64,000 nucleotides of DNA from Bog-756 sp052143895. GTDB lineage: Bacteria; Actinomycetota; Acidimicrobiia; Acidimicrobiales; RAAP-2. The stretch's first letter is position 1. Every line of letters begins with the position of its first letter. Where the stretch lies: the NCBI GenBank assembly GCA_052143895.1, contig JBKQRT010000320.1:1-64000 (forward strand), read 5' to 3'. Positions 45,911 to 55,231 of the stretch are shown piece by piece. Made by a program: the position numbers and the translations under genes. A model generated the notes under the pieces. That model did no database searches and was not told where the DNA came from. It saw only the letters and a list, made by a program, of their open reading frames with translations.

Positions 45911-46390
45911 CTAGAGCATCTTCCGGGCGTGGGCCCTCACGAACTCGAGGATCTCGATGTGCTTGGCCGTGTCCATCTGCATGAGCTTGACCAACAGGTG
46001 CCAGAGCGTGCTCTCCTTCACGTCCTGGAGGTGGGCGGCCAGGAGCCGGAGCTCCTTGGCATCGGCATGCTCCCGTTCGAGCAGCGCCTCGGTGAGCTCG
46101 ACCACGCGTGCCGTGTCCGGCCCCCAGTGGTCCAGCCGGGGCACGGCCGGTTCCTCCGCCCGCAGCTCGGCGTCGGATCTGAGTGCCGAGGCCAGCTCGA
46201 CGAAGAGGCGGTGGTGGCGGACCTCGTCCTCCTCGATCAACGCGGTCAGATACTGGAAGGCGTGCGACCCCGAGCTGGCGGCGGCCTCCTCGTACTGGGT
46301 CAGGAGGTCGCGCTCGCCCTCCTCGTGCGACGTGAGGTGGGCAAGGAGTTCCGCCTCCCACACGCTCGCACCGACAAGCTCCATCCCCAT
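45911..46390 (-). CDS. Ferritin-like four-helix protein
   Basis: A 159-aa all-helical protein with spaced acidic and His residues (LTSHEEGERDLLTQY, LIEEDEVRHHRLF, EREHADAKELRLL, DTAKHIEILEFV). The ExxH and HxxE patterns on four helices suggest a di-iron, ferritin-like or rubrerythrin-like bundle. The start at ATG 46390 has an excellent AGGAGG site. The function (oxidase, sensor or iron binding) is unknown. It does not carry an encapsulin targeting tail. Confidence 0.65.
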   Translation of the reverse strand: MGMELVGASVWEAELLAHLTSHEEGERDLLTQYEEAAASSGSHAFQYLTALIEEDEVRHHRLFVELASALRSDAELRAEEPAVPRLDHWGPDTARVVELTEALLEREHADAKELRLLAAHLQDVKESTLWHLLVKLMQMDTAKHIEILEFVRAHARKML

Positions 46391-46551
46391 GCATCCTCCT
46401 CGGTCCGTCTCCCGGGGATCCTCGCACCGTCTCCCCGCATCCGCACAGGGCCATTGGTCCCGAACAGGAGGGCGGTGGGCCCCACCGATAGATCCTATTG
46501 TTCTCCTGGCGCCGGAAGTGGCGTCGGCACCCGCAGGGGAGGGGAGGCAGC

Positions 46552-46761
46552 ATGCAGGTCCGGATTGACGTCGACAGGTGCACCGGCCACGGGAGGTGCT
46601 ACACCCTGGCGCCGTCGGTGTTCGGCTGCGACGACAGCGGGTTCGGCGAGGTGCTCGACGCCGGCGAGCTCGACCCTGACCTCGTCCGGCAGGCGGAGCT
46701 GGCGGCAGCGAACTGTCCCGAGGACGCCATCGTCCTCTCCGACCCGCCCCCGACCGTCTGA
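46552..46761 (+). CDS. Single-cluster ferredoxin
   Basis: A 69-aa ferredoxin with cysteines in RCTGHGRCYTLAP and AANCPEDAI, giving the CxxxxxC...CP set of a [3Fe-4S] (or atypical [4Fe-4S]) ferredoxin. Such proteins commonly feed cytochromes P450 or Rieske oxygenases in actinobacteria. The ATG at 46552 follows GGGGAGGCAGC. No P450 is adjacent; the closest genes are acyl-CoA dehydrogenases on the other strand, so its partner is unknown. Confidence 0.85.
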   Translation: MQVRIDVDRCTGHGRCYTLAPSVFGCDDSGFGEVLDAGELDPDLVRQAELAAANCPEDAIVLSDPPPTV

Positions 46762-46770
46762 CGCACCCCG

Positions 46771-47964
46771 TCAGACCGCTCGCGGCTCCCTCGGCAGCCC
46801 CAGTCCGAGCTCGCCGACGATGTTGAGGTTGATTTCGGTGGTGCCACCAGCGATTGTGGACTGGCGCGCCGCCACGAGGTAGTAGCCCCAGGGGCCGGCG
46901 GTCGACCCCTCGCCCAGGACGTCGACGGCCAGAGCGGCCAACCGCTGCTCGGCCCGCCCCCATGCCAGCTTGGTCATGCTCCCGGCGGCCCCGGTGGGCT
47001 GGCCGTCGCGCAGTTGGGCCAGCGAGCGGTCGGTCATCCACCGCATGCAGGCGATGTCGGCGTAGACACCGGCGACCCGGTCGCGGATCTTCGGGTCGGA
47101 AAGGGCGTCGGCCGCGGCGGGCTCACGAAGCAGCTGCTCGAGTTTGCGAGACAGGCTGAGATGGAGGCGGGCCACGCCCGCCCGCTCGAAGCTCAGGGTG
47201 GTCATTGCCACCTGCCACCCCTGGTGGAGCGGGCCGAGCAGCGACGACAGCGGCACCCGGGCGTCGGTGAAGAAGAGCTCGCTGAAGGGCTGCTCACCGG
47301 TGATGGTGCGGAGCGGCCTGGCCTCGATGCCCGGTGCACGGAGGTCGACCAACAGGCAACTGATGCCCTTGTGCTTGGGCACCGAGGGGTCGGTCCGCAC
47401 GTAGAGCTGGCACCAGTCGGCCACGTGCCCGAGACTGTTCCACGTCTTTTGGCCGTTGATGACGAACTCGTCGCCGTCGACCACGGCGCTGGTGCGCAGC
47501 GACGCCAGGTCCGACCCGGCATCGGGTTCGGACATCCCCTGCGACCAGATCTCGTCGCCGCGGAGCATGGGGCGCAGGAACCGGTCCTGCTGTTCGGCCG
47601 TGCCGTAGGCCATGATCGCGGGAGCGATGTTGGAGACGCCGATCACGTTGATCGGGCCCGGCGCCGACGCCGCGCTCATCTCCTCGAGGTAGGCGAGCTG
47701 CTCGTCGATGCCGGCACCCCGTCCGCCGTGCTCGACGGGCCACGCCGGGGCCGCCCAGCCGGCGTCGGCCAGGCGGTGGTTCCAATGGCGCAGGACCTCG
47801 AGGTTCTCCTCGTCGGGTGGGTGCTGGGCCGACTGCCGTAGGTCGGGCGTGAGCTCGGCCGACAGCCAGGCGCGCAGCGATTTGCGGAGCTCCTCGGCCG
47901 CTCCGGAGCCGGGGACGTGGCGCGCCGGCGGGGCGGTGGCCACGGACGGATCGGTGTCGGACAT
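46771..47964 (-). CDS. Acyl-CoA dehydrogenase
   Basis: A 397-aa flavoprotein that forms the alpha,beta double bond in an acyl-CoA. Family segments are GWAAPAWPVEHGGRG, IWSQGMSEPDAGSDLASL (FAD-binding), VINGQKTWNS and STIAGGTTEINLNIVGELGLGLPR at the end. It is convergent with the ferredoxin gene and divergent from the TesB thioesterase. The four ACADs in this region are of clearly different sequence, which suggests separate substrates or heteromeric pairs as in steroid-side-chain degradation. Confidence 0.92.
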   Translation of the reverse strand: MSDTDPSVATAPPARHVPGSGAAEELRKSLRAWLSAELTPDLRQSAQHPPDEENLEVLRHWNHRLADAGWAAPAWPVEHGGRGAGIDEQLAYLEEMSAASAPGPINVIGVSNIAPAIMAYGTAEQQDRFLRPMLRGDEIWSQGMSEPDAGSDLASLRTSAVVDGDEFVINGQKTWNSLGHVADWCQLYVRTDPSVPKHKGISCLLVDLRAPGIEARPLRTITGEQPFSELFFTDARVPLSSLLGPLHQGWQVAMTTLSFERAGVARLHLSLSRKLEQLLREPAAADALSDPKIRDRVAGVYADIACMRWMTDRSLAQLRDGQPTGAAGSMTKLAWGRAEQRLAALAVDVLGEGSTAGPWGYYLVAARQSTIAGGTTEINLNIVGELGLGLPREPRAV

Positions 47965-48160
47965 GGCGGTCGAGCTCCTCGGGGCGGGGCGGGGCGCGGC
48001 CGGGCTCGTGGATCGTGCCTGCGAGGACCGCCCCCGTCGCTGTCAGCGTAGCCACGGGGTGGCGCCCGGGACCAGGTGGGCCCGGGTCGGCCACCGCGAC
48101 GGCGGACGCTCTTGCGGTACGGTCACAGCTGTCCCGCCCACCAGCCACCGGAGGCGCTCC

Positions 48161-49015
48161 ATGCCGGAACTCGAGGACCTGCTCGCCGTGCTCGACCTGG
48201 AGTCGACGGGTGCCGGCACCTGGCGCGGGTCGAGCATCGACTTCGGCGCCGGCTCCGTGGTGTTCGGCGGCCAACTGTTGGCCCAGTCGATCATGTTGGG
48301 CGCCACCGTGGACCCGGCCAAGGAGGTCAAGTCGATCCACACCGTGTTCGCCCGGGGGGCCTCGTTGGACGGGCCCCTCGAGTTCGACGTGGACGTGATG
48401 CAGAAGGGCCGGTCCTTCGCCAGCGCCTCGGTCACCGCCCGTCAGGGCGACCGGCTGTGCAGCCGCTCACTGGTGCTCCTCCACGCACCCGACCCCGACC
48501 TCATCCGCCACCAGCCGCCGTCACCCGCCGGTGCGGACCCGGCGTCCGCCCCCCGCTCCGCGCACTCGAGCGGGTTCTGGGAGGTGCGGGTGGTCGACGG
48601 AGTGGACATCGGCGACCCCGACGCCGTCGGTCCCGCCGAGCTCGACGTCTGGACCCGGTTCGTCGACGCCCCGGCCGACCCGACCGTCAACCAGGCGCTG
48701 CTGGCCTTCGCCACCGACGGCTTCCTCATCGGGACGGCCATGCGCCCCCACGCCGGGGTCGGCCAGTCCATGGCCCACCGGTCGGTGTCGACCAGCGTCA
48801 TCACCCACACGCTGACGTTCCACGAGCCGGTGCGCGCCGGTGCGTGGATGCTGCTGTGCCACGAGAGCCCGGCGGCCGGTAGGGGCCGGAGCTACGGGCG
48901 GGCCCACGTCTACGGCGAGGACGGGGTGCTCGTGGCCTCGTTCGTCCAGGAGAACATGATCCGGGCCTTCGAGCCGGGCACGGCGCCGGCCCCGGGGACG
49001 ACGTCGGCCCACTGA
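48161..49015 (+). CDS. Acyl-CoA thioesterase (TesB-like, double hotdog)
   Basis: A 284-aa thioesterase of the TesB family, hydrolysing acyl-CoA to acid and CoA. Features include an N-terminal hotdog with VVFGGQLLAQSIMLGATVD and VKSIHTVFARGASLDGPL, and a second hotdog with VNQALLAFATDGFLIGT, TLTFHEPVRAGAWMLL and GRSYGRAHVYGEDG. The Asp/Ser/Gln triad positions appear kept. The ATG at 48161 follows a GGAGG site. It is divergent from the dehydrogenase at 46771-47964. Confidence 0.9.
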   Translation: MPELEDLLAVLDLESTGAGTWRGSSIDFGAGSVVFGGQLLAQSIMLGATVDPAKEVKSIHTVFARGASLDGPLEFDVDVMQKGRSFASASVTARQGDRLCSRSLVLLHAPDPDLIRHQPPSPAGADPASAPRSAHSSGFWEVRVVDGVDIGDPDAVGPAELDVWTRFVDAPADPTVNQALLAFATDGFLIGTAMRPHAGVGQSMAHRSVSTSVITHTLTFHEPVRAGAWMLLCHESPAAGRGRSYGRAHVYGEDGVLVASFVQENMIRAFEPGTAPAPGTTSAH

Positions 49016-49186
49016 GCACCGGAGGGCGCCGGCCCGCGGCCCGGAACGGGACGCTTGGCAGCATGCCAGGGATGCTCTACCGTAGGGCGAATCGCGTTTC
49101 CGCGAGGCGGGGACGGGCGCCGGTGCAGGGCGCCTCCCGTGGACCCCGGGTCGGGGCTCCGCCCGATCGTACGGAGAGGTTTCGCC

Positions 49187-50011
49187 ATGGATGACGTACT
49201 CGGATATGCCGGCAAGCGGGCGGTCGTCACCGGTGCGGCATCCGGCATGGGGGACGCCACCGCCCGGCTGCTCGGCGAGCTCGGTGCCGAGGTGGTGGGG
49301 GTCGACCGCGCCGCCATCGGTGCCCCGGTGGACCAGGCCGTCGAGGTCGACCTCCTCGACCCGGCGGCCATCACCGCCGCCGCCGACGCCATCGGCGGTC
49401 AGGTGGACGCCTACTTCAACTGTGCCGGGCTCCCGGGGGCCCCCTTCTCCGACCTCGAGGTGATGCTGGTCAACTTCGTCGGGGGCCGCGAGCTCATCGA
49501 GCGGACGGTGCCGAGGATGCCGAGCGGCTCCTCGATTGTCTACGTGGCCTCGGCCGCCGGCATCGGCTGGCAGGCGAACCTCGGGACGTTTACCGAGCTG
49601 TTCGCCACCCCCGACTTCGCCACCGGAAAGGCGTGGCTCGAGGCCAACCCCGCACTGTGGGACGGCAACGGGTACGCCACCTCCAAGCAGGCCATCAACG
49701 CCTGGACCGCCTGGCGGTCCGTCGGACTGATGAACGATCACGGCATCCGGCTCAACTGCACCAACCCGGGGCCGACGTCGACGGCCATGATGCCCTTCTT
49801 CCACGACGCCGTGGGCAAGGACCTGGTGGACGCCGCCCTCGGCCCCGTCGGGCGCTACTCGACGCCCGAGGAGCAGGCATGGGCCATGGTGCTGATCGGG
49901 AGCAGCCGGGCGAGCTACGTGGTCGGTGAGACGCTCTATGCCGACGGGGGCTTCTACGGCGCCCTCCAGACGGGGCAGGTCGACTTCTCCCACCTGATGC
50001 CCAGCGAGTAG
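49187..50011 (+). CDS. SDR oxidoreductase (3-alpha-hydroxysteroid/coniferyl-alcohol dehydrogenase-like)
   Basis: A 274-aa short-chain dehydrogenase. The NAD-binding TGAASGMGDATA lies near residue 16, NCAGLPGAPFSD follows, and the catalytic Ser (VASAAGIGW) and GYATSKQAINAWT with Tyr and Lys are present. The long insert ANLGTFTELFATPDFATG is typical of the 3-alpha-HSD/coniferyl-alcohol dehydrogenase subgroup. The gene starts a run of three co-directional genes (gaps of 6 bases and a 1-base overlap) and probably oxidises a hydroxyl in the pathway. Confidence 0.88.
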   Translation: MDDVLGYAGKRAVVTGAASGMGDATARLLGELGAEVVGVDRAAIGAPVDQAVEVDLLDPAAITAAADAIGGQVDAYFNCAGLPGAPFSDLEVMLVNFVGGRELIERTVPRMPSGSSIVYVASAAGIGWQANLGTFTELFATPDFATGKAWLEANPALWDGNGYATSKQAINAWTAWRSVGLMNDHGIRLNCTNPGPTSTAMMPFFHDAVGKDLVDAALGPVGRYSTPEEQAWAMVLIGSSRASYVVGETLYADGGFYGALQTGQVDFSHLMPSE

Positions 50012-50017
50012 CGCGTC

Positions 50018-51055
50018 ATGGAGCTTCGTCCGAGCGATGAGCAGCAGCAGCTGATCGACGCCTACGCGTCCCTCTACGCCAAGGAGTCGTCGCCCGAGCA
50101 CGTGCGCGCCGCCGAGCCCCTCGGGTTCGACCACGGCCTCTGGACGCGGCTGGTCGAGATGGGCTCGGTGTCCATGGCCGTCGACGAGGACCACGGCGGA
50201 TGGGGAGCCTCCATGCTGGACCTCGCCCTCGTCGCCCACGAGCACGGTCGGGCCATCGGTGCCGCCCCGCTGGTCGAGACCCAGGTCGCCGGTCGGCTAC
50301 TGGCCCGGTCGGACGGTGACGGTGCCCAGGCGCTGCTGCACGACGCGCTGATCGGCGAGCGGCTGGTCGGCGTGGCCCTGCGCCCTACCCGGGACGGCGT
50401 GTCCCGGCTGGTGCCCGCCGGAGCCGTCGCCACCGACGTGGTCGTGCTGCACGACGGACGGCTTCTGGCGGTGCCGGTCGGCCCCGACCGGGTCGTCCCC
50501 GAGAACGCCGGCTCGATGCCGCTGGCCGACGTGTCACTGTCGGAGGAGACGGTGGCGGCCGGGGTCGTCCTCGCCGACGGACCGGCCGCCGCCGCCGCCC
50601 TCGATGCCGCCCTCGACGACTGGCTGGTGCTGACGGCGAGCGCGCTCGCCGGCATCGCCGAGCGTTCGGTCGAGATCGGGGTCGACTACGCCAAGGAGCG
50701 CGAGGCGTTCGGACAGAAGATCGGCGGGTTCCAGGCGGTCGGGCATCGGCTGGCCGACTGCGCCACCGCCGCCGCCGGGGCCCAGCTGCTGGCCCGGGAG
50801 GCAGCCTGGTCCTTTGCCGAGGAGCCCGCCCGGAGCGCCGAGCTCGCCGCCATGGCCTTTGCCTTTGCCGCCGCCACTGCCCGGGACGCCAGCGACTACG
50901 CCCTCCACTTCCATGGTGGCTACGGGTTCATGCTCGAGTACGACATCCAGCTGTACTTCCGGCGGGCGCGGGCCTGGGCCAACGTGGTGATGAGCCCGGC
51001 GGCGGCGTGCCGACGGGTGGCCGACCGGCGGTACGGACCGAGGGGGCGGTCGTGA
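50018..51055 (+). CDS. Acyl-CoA dehydrogenase (probable small subunit type)
   Basis: A 345-aa acyl-CoA dehydrogenase, shorter than usual and lacking some of the FAD-contacting middle motifs, like the non-catalytic or half-site partners of heterotetrameric ACADs such as FadE28/29. Family signatures are MDLALVAHEHGRAIGAAP-like text, DYAKEREAFGQKIGGFQAVG and HFHGGYGFMLEYDIQLYFRRA near the end. Its stop overlaps the next ACAD start (TGATG), supporting co-folding as a complex. It follows the SDR by six bases. Confidence 0.88.
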   Translation: MELRPSDEQQQLIDAYASLYAKESSPEHVRAAEPLGFDHGLWTRLVEMGSVSMAVDEDHGGWGASMLDLALVAHEHGRAIGAAPLVETQVAGRLLARSDGDGAQALLHDALIGERLVGVALRPTRDGVSRLVPAGAVATDVVVLHDGRLLAVPVGPDRVVPENAGSMPLADVSLSEETVAAGVVLADGPAAAAALDAALDDWLVLTASALAGIAERSVEIGVDYAKEREAFGQKIGGFQAVGHRLADCATAAAGAQLLAREAAWSFAEEPARSAELAAMAFAFAAATARDASDYALHFHGGYGFMLEYDIQLYFRRARAWANVVMSPAAACRRVADRRYGPRGRS

Positions 51056-52221
51056 TGGACTTCCGGCTCGGCGCGTCGAGCGAGGCACTCCGGGCCGAGG
51101 TGCGGGAGTTCCTCGACGAGCACATGACCCCTGGCCTCGAGGAGCAGGTGTACCGGACGGGCGTGTCCCACGACGATGACTTCACCCGGGCCCTCGTCGA
51201 CCGGGGGTGGGTGGCGCCGGGGTGGCCGGTCGAGTTCGGGGGTCAGGGGTTCGACCCGATTGAGATGCTCGCCATCGGCGAGGAGCTGCGGATGGTCGAT
51301 GCCCCGACGTACGGCGTCGGCACGACCATGATGGTGGCCAAGGTGCTCCGGGCCGTGGGCACCGAGGCGCAGAAGGCCGAGATCATCCCGCCGGCCCTGA
51401 AGGGGGAGATCGTGATCGTCCTCGGGTTCAGTGAACCCGAGGCGGGCTCCGACGTCGCCGCCGCCGCCACCCGGGCGGTCCGGGACGGTGACGAGTGGGT
51501 GGTCAACGGGCAGAAGATGTTCACCACCAACGCCCAGATCGGCGACTACGTCTTCCTGCTCACCCGGACCAACACCGACGTGCCCAAGCACGAGGGGCTC
51601 ACGATGTTCCTCGTGCCCATGGACCAGCCGGGCGTCGAGGTCCAGGCCGTGTACACACTGTCGGGCGAGCGGACCAACATCACCTACTACAACGACGTCC
51701 GGGTGTCCGACGCGTGGCGGATCGGCGGGGTCGACGAGGGCTGGGCCACCATGACGGTGGCGCTCACCGCCGAGCACGGCGCCGGGTTCGCCGCCCCCAT
51801 CGACCGGCTGCTCACCGCGGCCGAGTCGTGGGCCCGCAGCGCGGTGGACGACGATGGCGTTCCCCGGATCGAGGACAGCGAGTTCCGGGAGGCGCTCGGC
51901 CGCACGGCGGTGGACCTGGAGGTGGCCAGGCTGCTGCAGCGTCGGGTCGCCTGGATGGCGGAGACCGGCCTGCCACTCGCCACCGAGGGACCGATGTCGA
52001 AGCTGTTCAGCTCGGAGGCCCTGAAGGCCCGGGCCCAGGAGCTGGCCGAAGTCGTGGGTCCCGACGCGCTGCGGAGCTACTTCGAGCCGACCGCCCCCGA
52101 GCACGGCGTCCTCGAGCATATGCTCCGTTTCGCGCAGGGCACCACCATCTACGGAGGCACCAGCGAGATCCACCGCAACATGATTGCCCAGCGAGGTCTC
52201 GGGCTACCCCGGACCCGGTGA
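51055..52221 (+). CDS. Acyl-CoA dehydrogenase (probable large partner)
   Basis: A 388-aa acyl-CoA dehydrogenase. Segments include GWVAPGWPVEFGGQGFDP, LGFSEPEAGSDVAAAAT (FAD site), WVVNGQKMFTTNAQIGDYVF and the C-terminal TIYGGTSEIHRNMIAQRGLGLPR. It starts at ATG 51055, overlapping the previous stop by one base. Together with the preceding gene it resembles the two-gene alpha2beta2 ACADs that act on steroid side chains. The substrate is unproven. Confidence 0.9.
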   Translation: MDFRLGASSEALRAEVREFLDEHMTPGLEEQVYRTGVSHDDDFTRALVDRGWVAPGWPVEFGGQGFDPIEMLAIGEELRMVDAPTYGVGTTMMVAKVLRAVGTEAQKAEIIPPALKGEIVIVLGFSEPEAGSDVAAAATRAVRDGDEWVVNGQKMFTTNAQIGDYVFLLTRTNTDVPKHEGLTMFLVPMDQPGVEVQAVYTLSGERTNITYYNDVRVSDAWRIGGVDEGWATMTVALTAEHGAGFAAPIDRLLTAAESWARSAVDDDGVPRIEDSEFREALGRTAVDLEVARLLQRRVAWMAETGLPLATEGPMSKLFSSEALKARAQELAEVVGPDALRSYFEPTAPEHGVLEHMLRFAQGTTIYGGTSEIHRNMIAQRGLGLPRTR

Positions 52222-52247
52222 GCGATCGGGCGACCGCCCGGTGCCGG

Positions 52248-52916
52248 TCAGGTCGTCTCCACCGGCACGGCCATGACGCCCGAGAGGCACCAGCGGACCA
52301 TGTCGTCGGAGGTGACCGCCTCGTCGCTCAGGTGCACGCCGAGGACGCGCATGTCGAGGATCGAGACCTGCGTGTGGATGAGCAGGCTGGCCATGACCGG
52401 CACGCTGATGTCGCTCCGGAAGGTCCCGTCAGCCACGCCGGACTCGAGGATCTCGACCACGATGCCGAGGTAGGGCGACATGGTGGCGGCGAACTCGTCC
52501 GTGCGCGTGTCGGCCAGGTGCCACTGGAAGAGGACGAGGCCGCGGGAGGCGTCGTCGTCGGTCTCCCGGCTGCCGAACACGGTTGTCAGCAGCGTCTCGA
52601 GTTTGGCCACCGGTCCGGCCTCGGCATCGACGAGCGCCCGCACGGCGGCGATGTGGCGCTGCACGGTCTCCTCGAGCACGGCCAGCAACAGATCGTCCTT
52701 GGTGGCGAAGTGGTGGTAGAAGGACCGCAGCGACATCCCCGAGCGGTCGACCACCTCCTGCACGGTGAAGTCGGTCTTGCCCGTGGTCCGGAGCAACTCG
52801 ACGGCCGCGGCGACGAACAGGCTCCCCCGGGAGATGGCCCGCTGGCGTGCTGTCTTCAGCGAGCGCTCGACCGTGCGTTCCTGCCACCGGGTCGTCTCGG
52901 AGCTCTCGTCTGTCAT
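52248..52916 (-). CDS. TetR-family transcriptional regulator
   Basis: A 222-aa regulator with an N-terminal TetR HTH (TDFTVQEVVDRSGMSLRSFYHHFATKDDL cut by family conservation at STRSFY-like positions; DNA-recognition helix about residues 60-80) and a helical ligand domain. It faces the HyuA-like gene across 222 bp that contain palindromes CCGGCGCGCCGG (53071-53082) and TGCCGTG/CACGGCA (53095-53123). It is convergent with the ACAD/SDR run and probably controls a neighbouring catabolic unit through a CoA-type effector. The effector is not known. Confidence 0.88.
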   Translation of the reverse strand: MTDESSETTRWQERTVERSLKTARQRAISRGSLFVAAAVELLRTTGKTDFTVQEVVDRSGMSLRSFYHHFATKDDLLLAVLEETVQRHIAAVRALVDAEAGPVAKLETLLTTVFGSRETDDDASRGLVLFQWHLADTRTDEFAATMSPYLGIVVEILESGVADGTFRSDISVPVMASLLIHTQVSILDMRVLGVHLSDEAVTSDDMVRWCLSGVMAVPVETT

Positions 52917-53138
52917 GAACGCCTCGGTGGTTGTGACGGGTGCGCCTCGGCACCGGGTCGGGTCCGCCGGCTGCCTCCGGCGTGGAGACCCACCGAGTAT
53001 AGATGTGCCGCCCAGCGGCCAACGGGGGATGACGCCCGTGGAGAGCGGGGTTCTCGTCTGCGGACAGGAACCGGCGCGCCGGCGGCGGTAGGGTTGCCGT
53101 GGGCAGCCTCGGATGTCACGGCAGAGTGGGGGAGGGCG

Positions 53139-55208
53139 ATGAGCTATCGGCTCGGAATCGACGTGGGTGGGACGTTCACGGACTGCGTGCTGCTGCGACC
53201 GGACGGATCGGTCGTGCTGGAGAAGGCGCCCACCACGCCCGAGGACCAGAGCATCGGGGTGCTCGCCGGGCTGGACCAGCTGGCTGCGGCCGAAGGGATC
53301 ACGGTCGAGGGGCTGGCCGGCCAGACCCGGACGATCGTCCACGGGACGACCACCGGGGACAACACCATGATCCAGATGTCGGGGGCGCCCACCGGGTTGC
53401 TGGTCACCGAGGGGTTCCGGGACGAGATCGAGTTCCGGCGCTGCTACAAGGAGGAGATCTGGGACCCGGCGTTCCCGCCCCCCGATCCCATCGCCCGGCG
53501 GCGGGTCCGGCTCGAGATCCCCGAGCGGATGACCGCCGAGGGCGAGGTCGAGACGCCCCTCGACGAGGAGGCCGTGCGCAAGGCGGTCGCCCGGCTCCGG
53601 GCCTTCGGGGTCAGCTCCATCGCGGTCAGCTTCCTCCACTCTTACCTCAACCCGGCCCACGAGCTCCGGGCGGGTGAGCTGATCCTCGAGGAGTACCCAG
53701 ACGTCGAGATGGTCTCGCTCTCTCACAAGGTGCTGCCCAAGCCGCCCGAGTTCGAGCGCACCTCCACCACCCTGGTCAACGCCTACATCGGTCCGCCCAT
53801 CGCCCGCTATCTCGGCCGGCTCTCCGATCGCCTGGCCTCGATCGGCTACGGCCACGACCTCCTGGTGGCCACCTCGGCCGGCGGGGTGGCCACCGCCACG
53901 GCCGCCAGCCAGCGGGCCGTGGCCACCATCGGTTCGGGGCCGACCGGGGGGGTGACCGCCGCCGCCCAGGCCGCGGCCCGGGCCGGCCTGGGGGACGTGG
54001 TCAGCGTGGACATGGGCGGGACCAGCTACGACCTGTGCCTCATCCGGGACGGCCGGCCCGAGGTCAAGATGGACTGGAACTGGCGGCACCGCTACTGCAT
54101 CGCCATCCCCATGGTCGACATCTCGTCGGTGGGCGCCGGCGGCGGGTCGATCATCTGGGTCGACGACAGCGTGCTCCAGGTGGGCCCCCAGTCGGCTGGC
54201 AGCTCGCCCGGACCGGTCTGTTACCGGCGCGGCGGCACGCGGCCGACCATCACCGACGCCGACCTCGTCCTCGGGCGGCTCGAGCCCGGCGGCTTCGCCA
54301 ACGGCCGGATGGAGCTCGACCTGAAAGGGGCGCGGGCCGCGCTGGCCGAGCTCGGGCTTCCGCTGGGCATGGACGCCGAGGAGACCGCCGCCGCCGCCGT
54401 GCGCCTGGTCGACGCCCACATGAACGATGCGGTGCGGCGGGTGCTCTCGCTGGCCGGCGCCGACCCGCGGTCGCTCGACCTGGTGGCGTTCGGCGGCATG
54501 GGGGCGGTCCACGCCACCACCCAGGCCGCCGCCCTCGGGATGTCCCGGGCCCTCATCCCGCGGGGCGCCGCCGGCCTGTCGGCGCTCGGCCTGCTCACCG
54601 CCGACCACGTGATCGACGAGTCACGCGGCTACGTCGTTCCCTGGCAGCAGGCCGACCCGGCCGTGCTGAACCAGCTGGCCGAGGAGCTCCGGACTGTGGC
54701 CGTCAACGAGCTTCGGGCGGCGGGCGTGCCCGACGACCGGATCCACCTCAACTGGTCGCTGCTCATGGTGTATCCCGGCCAGACCTTCGACGTGGCCATC
54801 CCGGCGGAGGCGCCCACCGACCTCGAGGCGGCGGTCGGCGAATTCCACCGGCGCAACGAGGAAGCGCGGCTCATCGAGGCGCGGGCCCAGGAGCCGGTCC
54901 TGCGCGGCATCCGGCTCACCGCCATCGGCGGGGTGGAGAAGATGGCCTCGCTGGCCCTCGAGCCGTCGGACGCCGCGCCGGTCCCCGTCGGGCAGCGCCG
55001 CATGTGGTTGGCCGGCGAATGGCTGGACGGTCCCGTGTTCGAGGCCGCCGCCCTCCGTCCCGGGATGTCGGTGGACGGCCCGGCCGTCGTGACCAGTCCG
55101 TTCACCACCCTAGTCCTGCGGCCGGGCGACCGCTGCGGGATGACGCCCGACGGCGACCTGCTGGTCGACGTGGCGCCCGAACCCGCCGTGGCGGCCTCGC
55201 CCGGCTGA
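53139..55208 (+). CDS. Hydantoinase/oxoprolinase HyuA-like ATPase
   Basis: A 689-aa member of the HyuA/oxoprolinase/acetone carboxylase beta family, which uses ATP in opening or activating lactam, hydantoin or ketone substrates. The ATP site GIDVGGTFTDCVLL is at residues 6-19, with GTTTGDNTMIQ, VVSVDMGGTSYDLCLI and GAGGGSIIWVD. It starts at ATG 53139 after GGGGGAGGG. A HyuB partner is normally encoded next to it but is absent here; a dehydrogenase on the other strand follows. Confidence 0.88.
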   Translation: MSYRLGIDVGGTFTDCVLLRPDGSVVLEKAPTTPEDQSIGVLAGLDQLAAAEGITVEGLAGQTRTIVHGTTTGDNTMIQMSGAPTGLLVTEGFRDEIEFRRCYKEEIWDPAFPPPDPIARRRVRLEIPERMTAEGEVETPLDEEAVRKAVARLRAFGVSSIAVSFLHSYLNPAHELRAGELILEEYPDVEMVSLSHKVLPKPPEFERTSTTLVNAYIGPPIARYLGRLSDRLASIGYGHDLLVATSAGGVATATAASQRAVATIGSGPTGGVTAAAQAAARAGLGDVVSVDMGGTSYDLCLIRDGRPEVKMDWNWRHRYCIAIPMVDISSVGAGGGSIIWVDDSVLQVGPQSAGSSPGPVCYRRGGTRPTITDADLVLGRLEPGGFANGRMELDLKGARAALAELGLPLGMDAEETAAAAVRLVDAHMNDAVRRVLSLAGADPRSLDLVAFGGMGAVHATTQAAALGMSRALIPRGAAGLSALGLLTADHVIDESRGYVVPWQQADPAVLNQLAEELRTVAVNELRAAGVPDDRIHLNWSLLMVYPGQTFDVAIPAEAPTDLEAAVGEFHRRNEEARLIEARAQEPVLRGIRLTAIGGVEKMASLALEPSDAAPVPVGQRRMWLAGEWLDGPVFEAAALRPGMSVDGPAVVTSPFTTLVLRPGDRCGMTPDGDLLVDVAPEPAVAASPG

Positions 55209-55231
55209 TCCCCCGGCGGACCAGTGGAGGG

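Noticed and set aside
51495..53138. In-frame 5' extension of the HyuA-like gene
   Set aside because: It would run through an acyl-CoA dehydrogenase in another frame and antisense to the TetR gene. A good ribosome site and the family N-terminus place the start at 53139.
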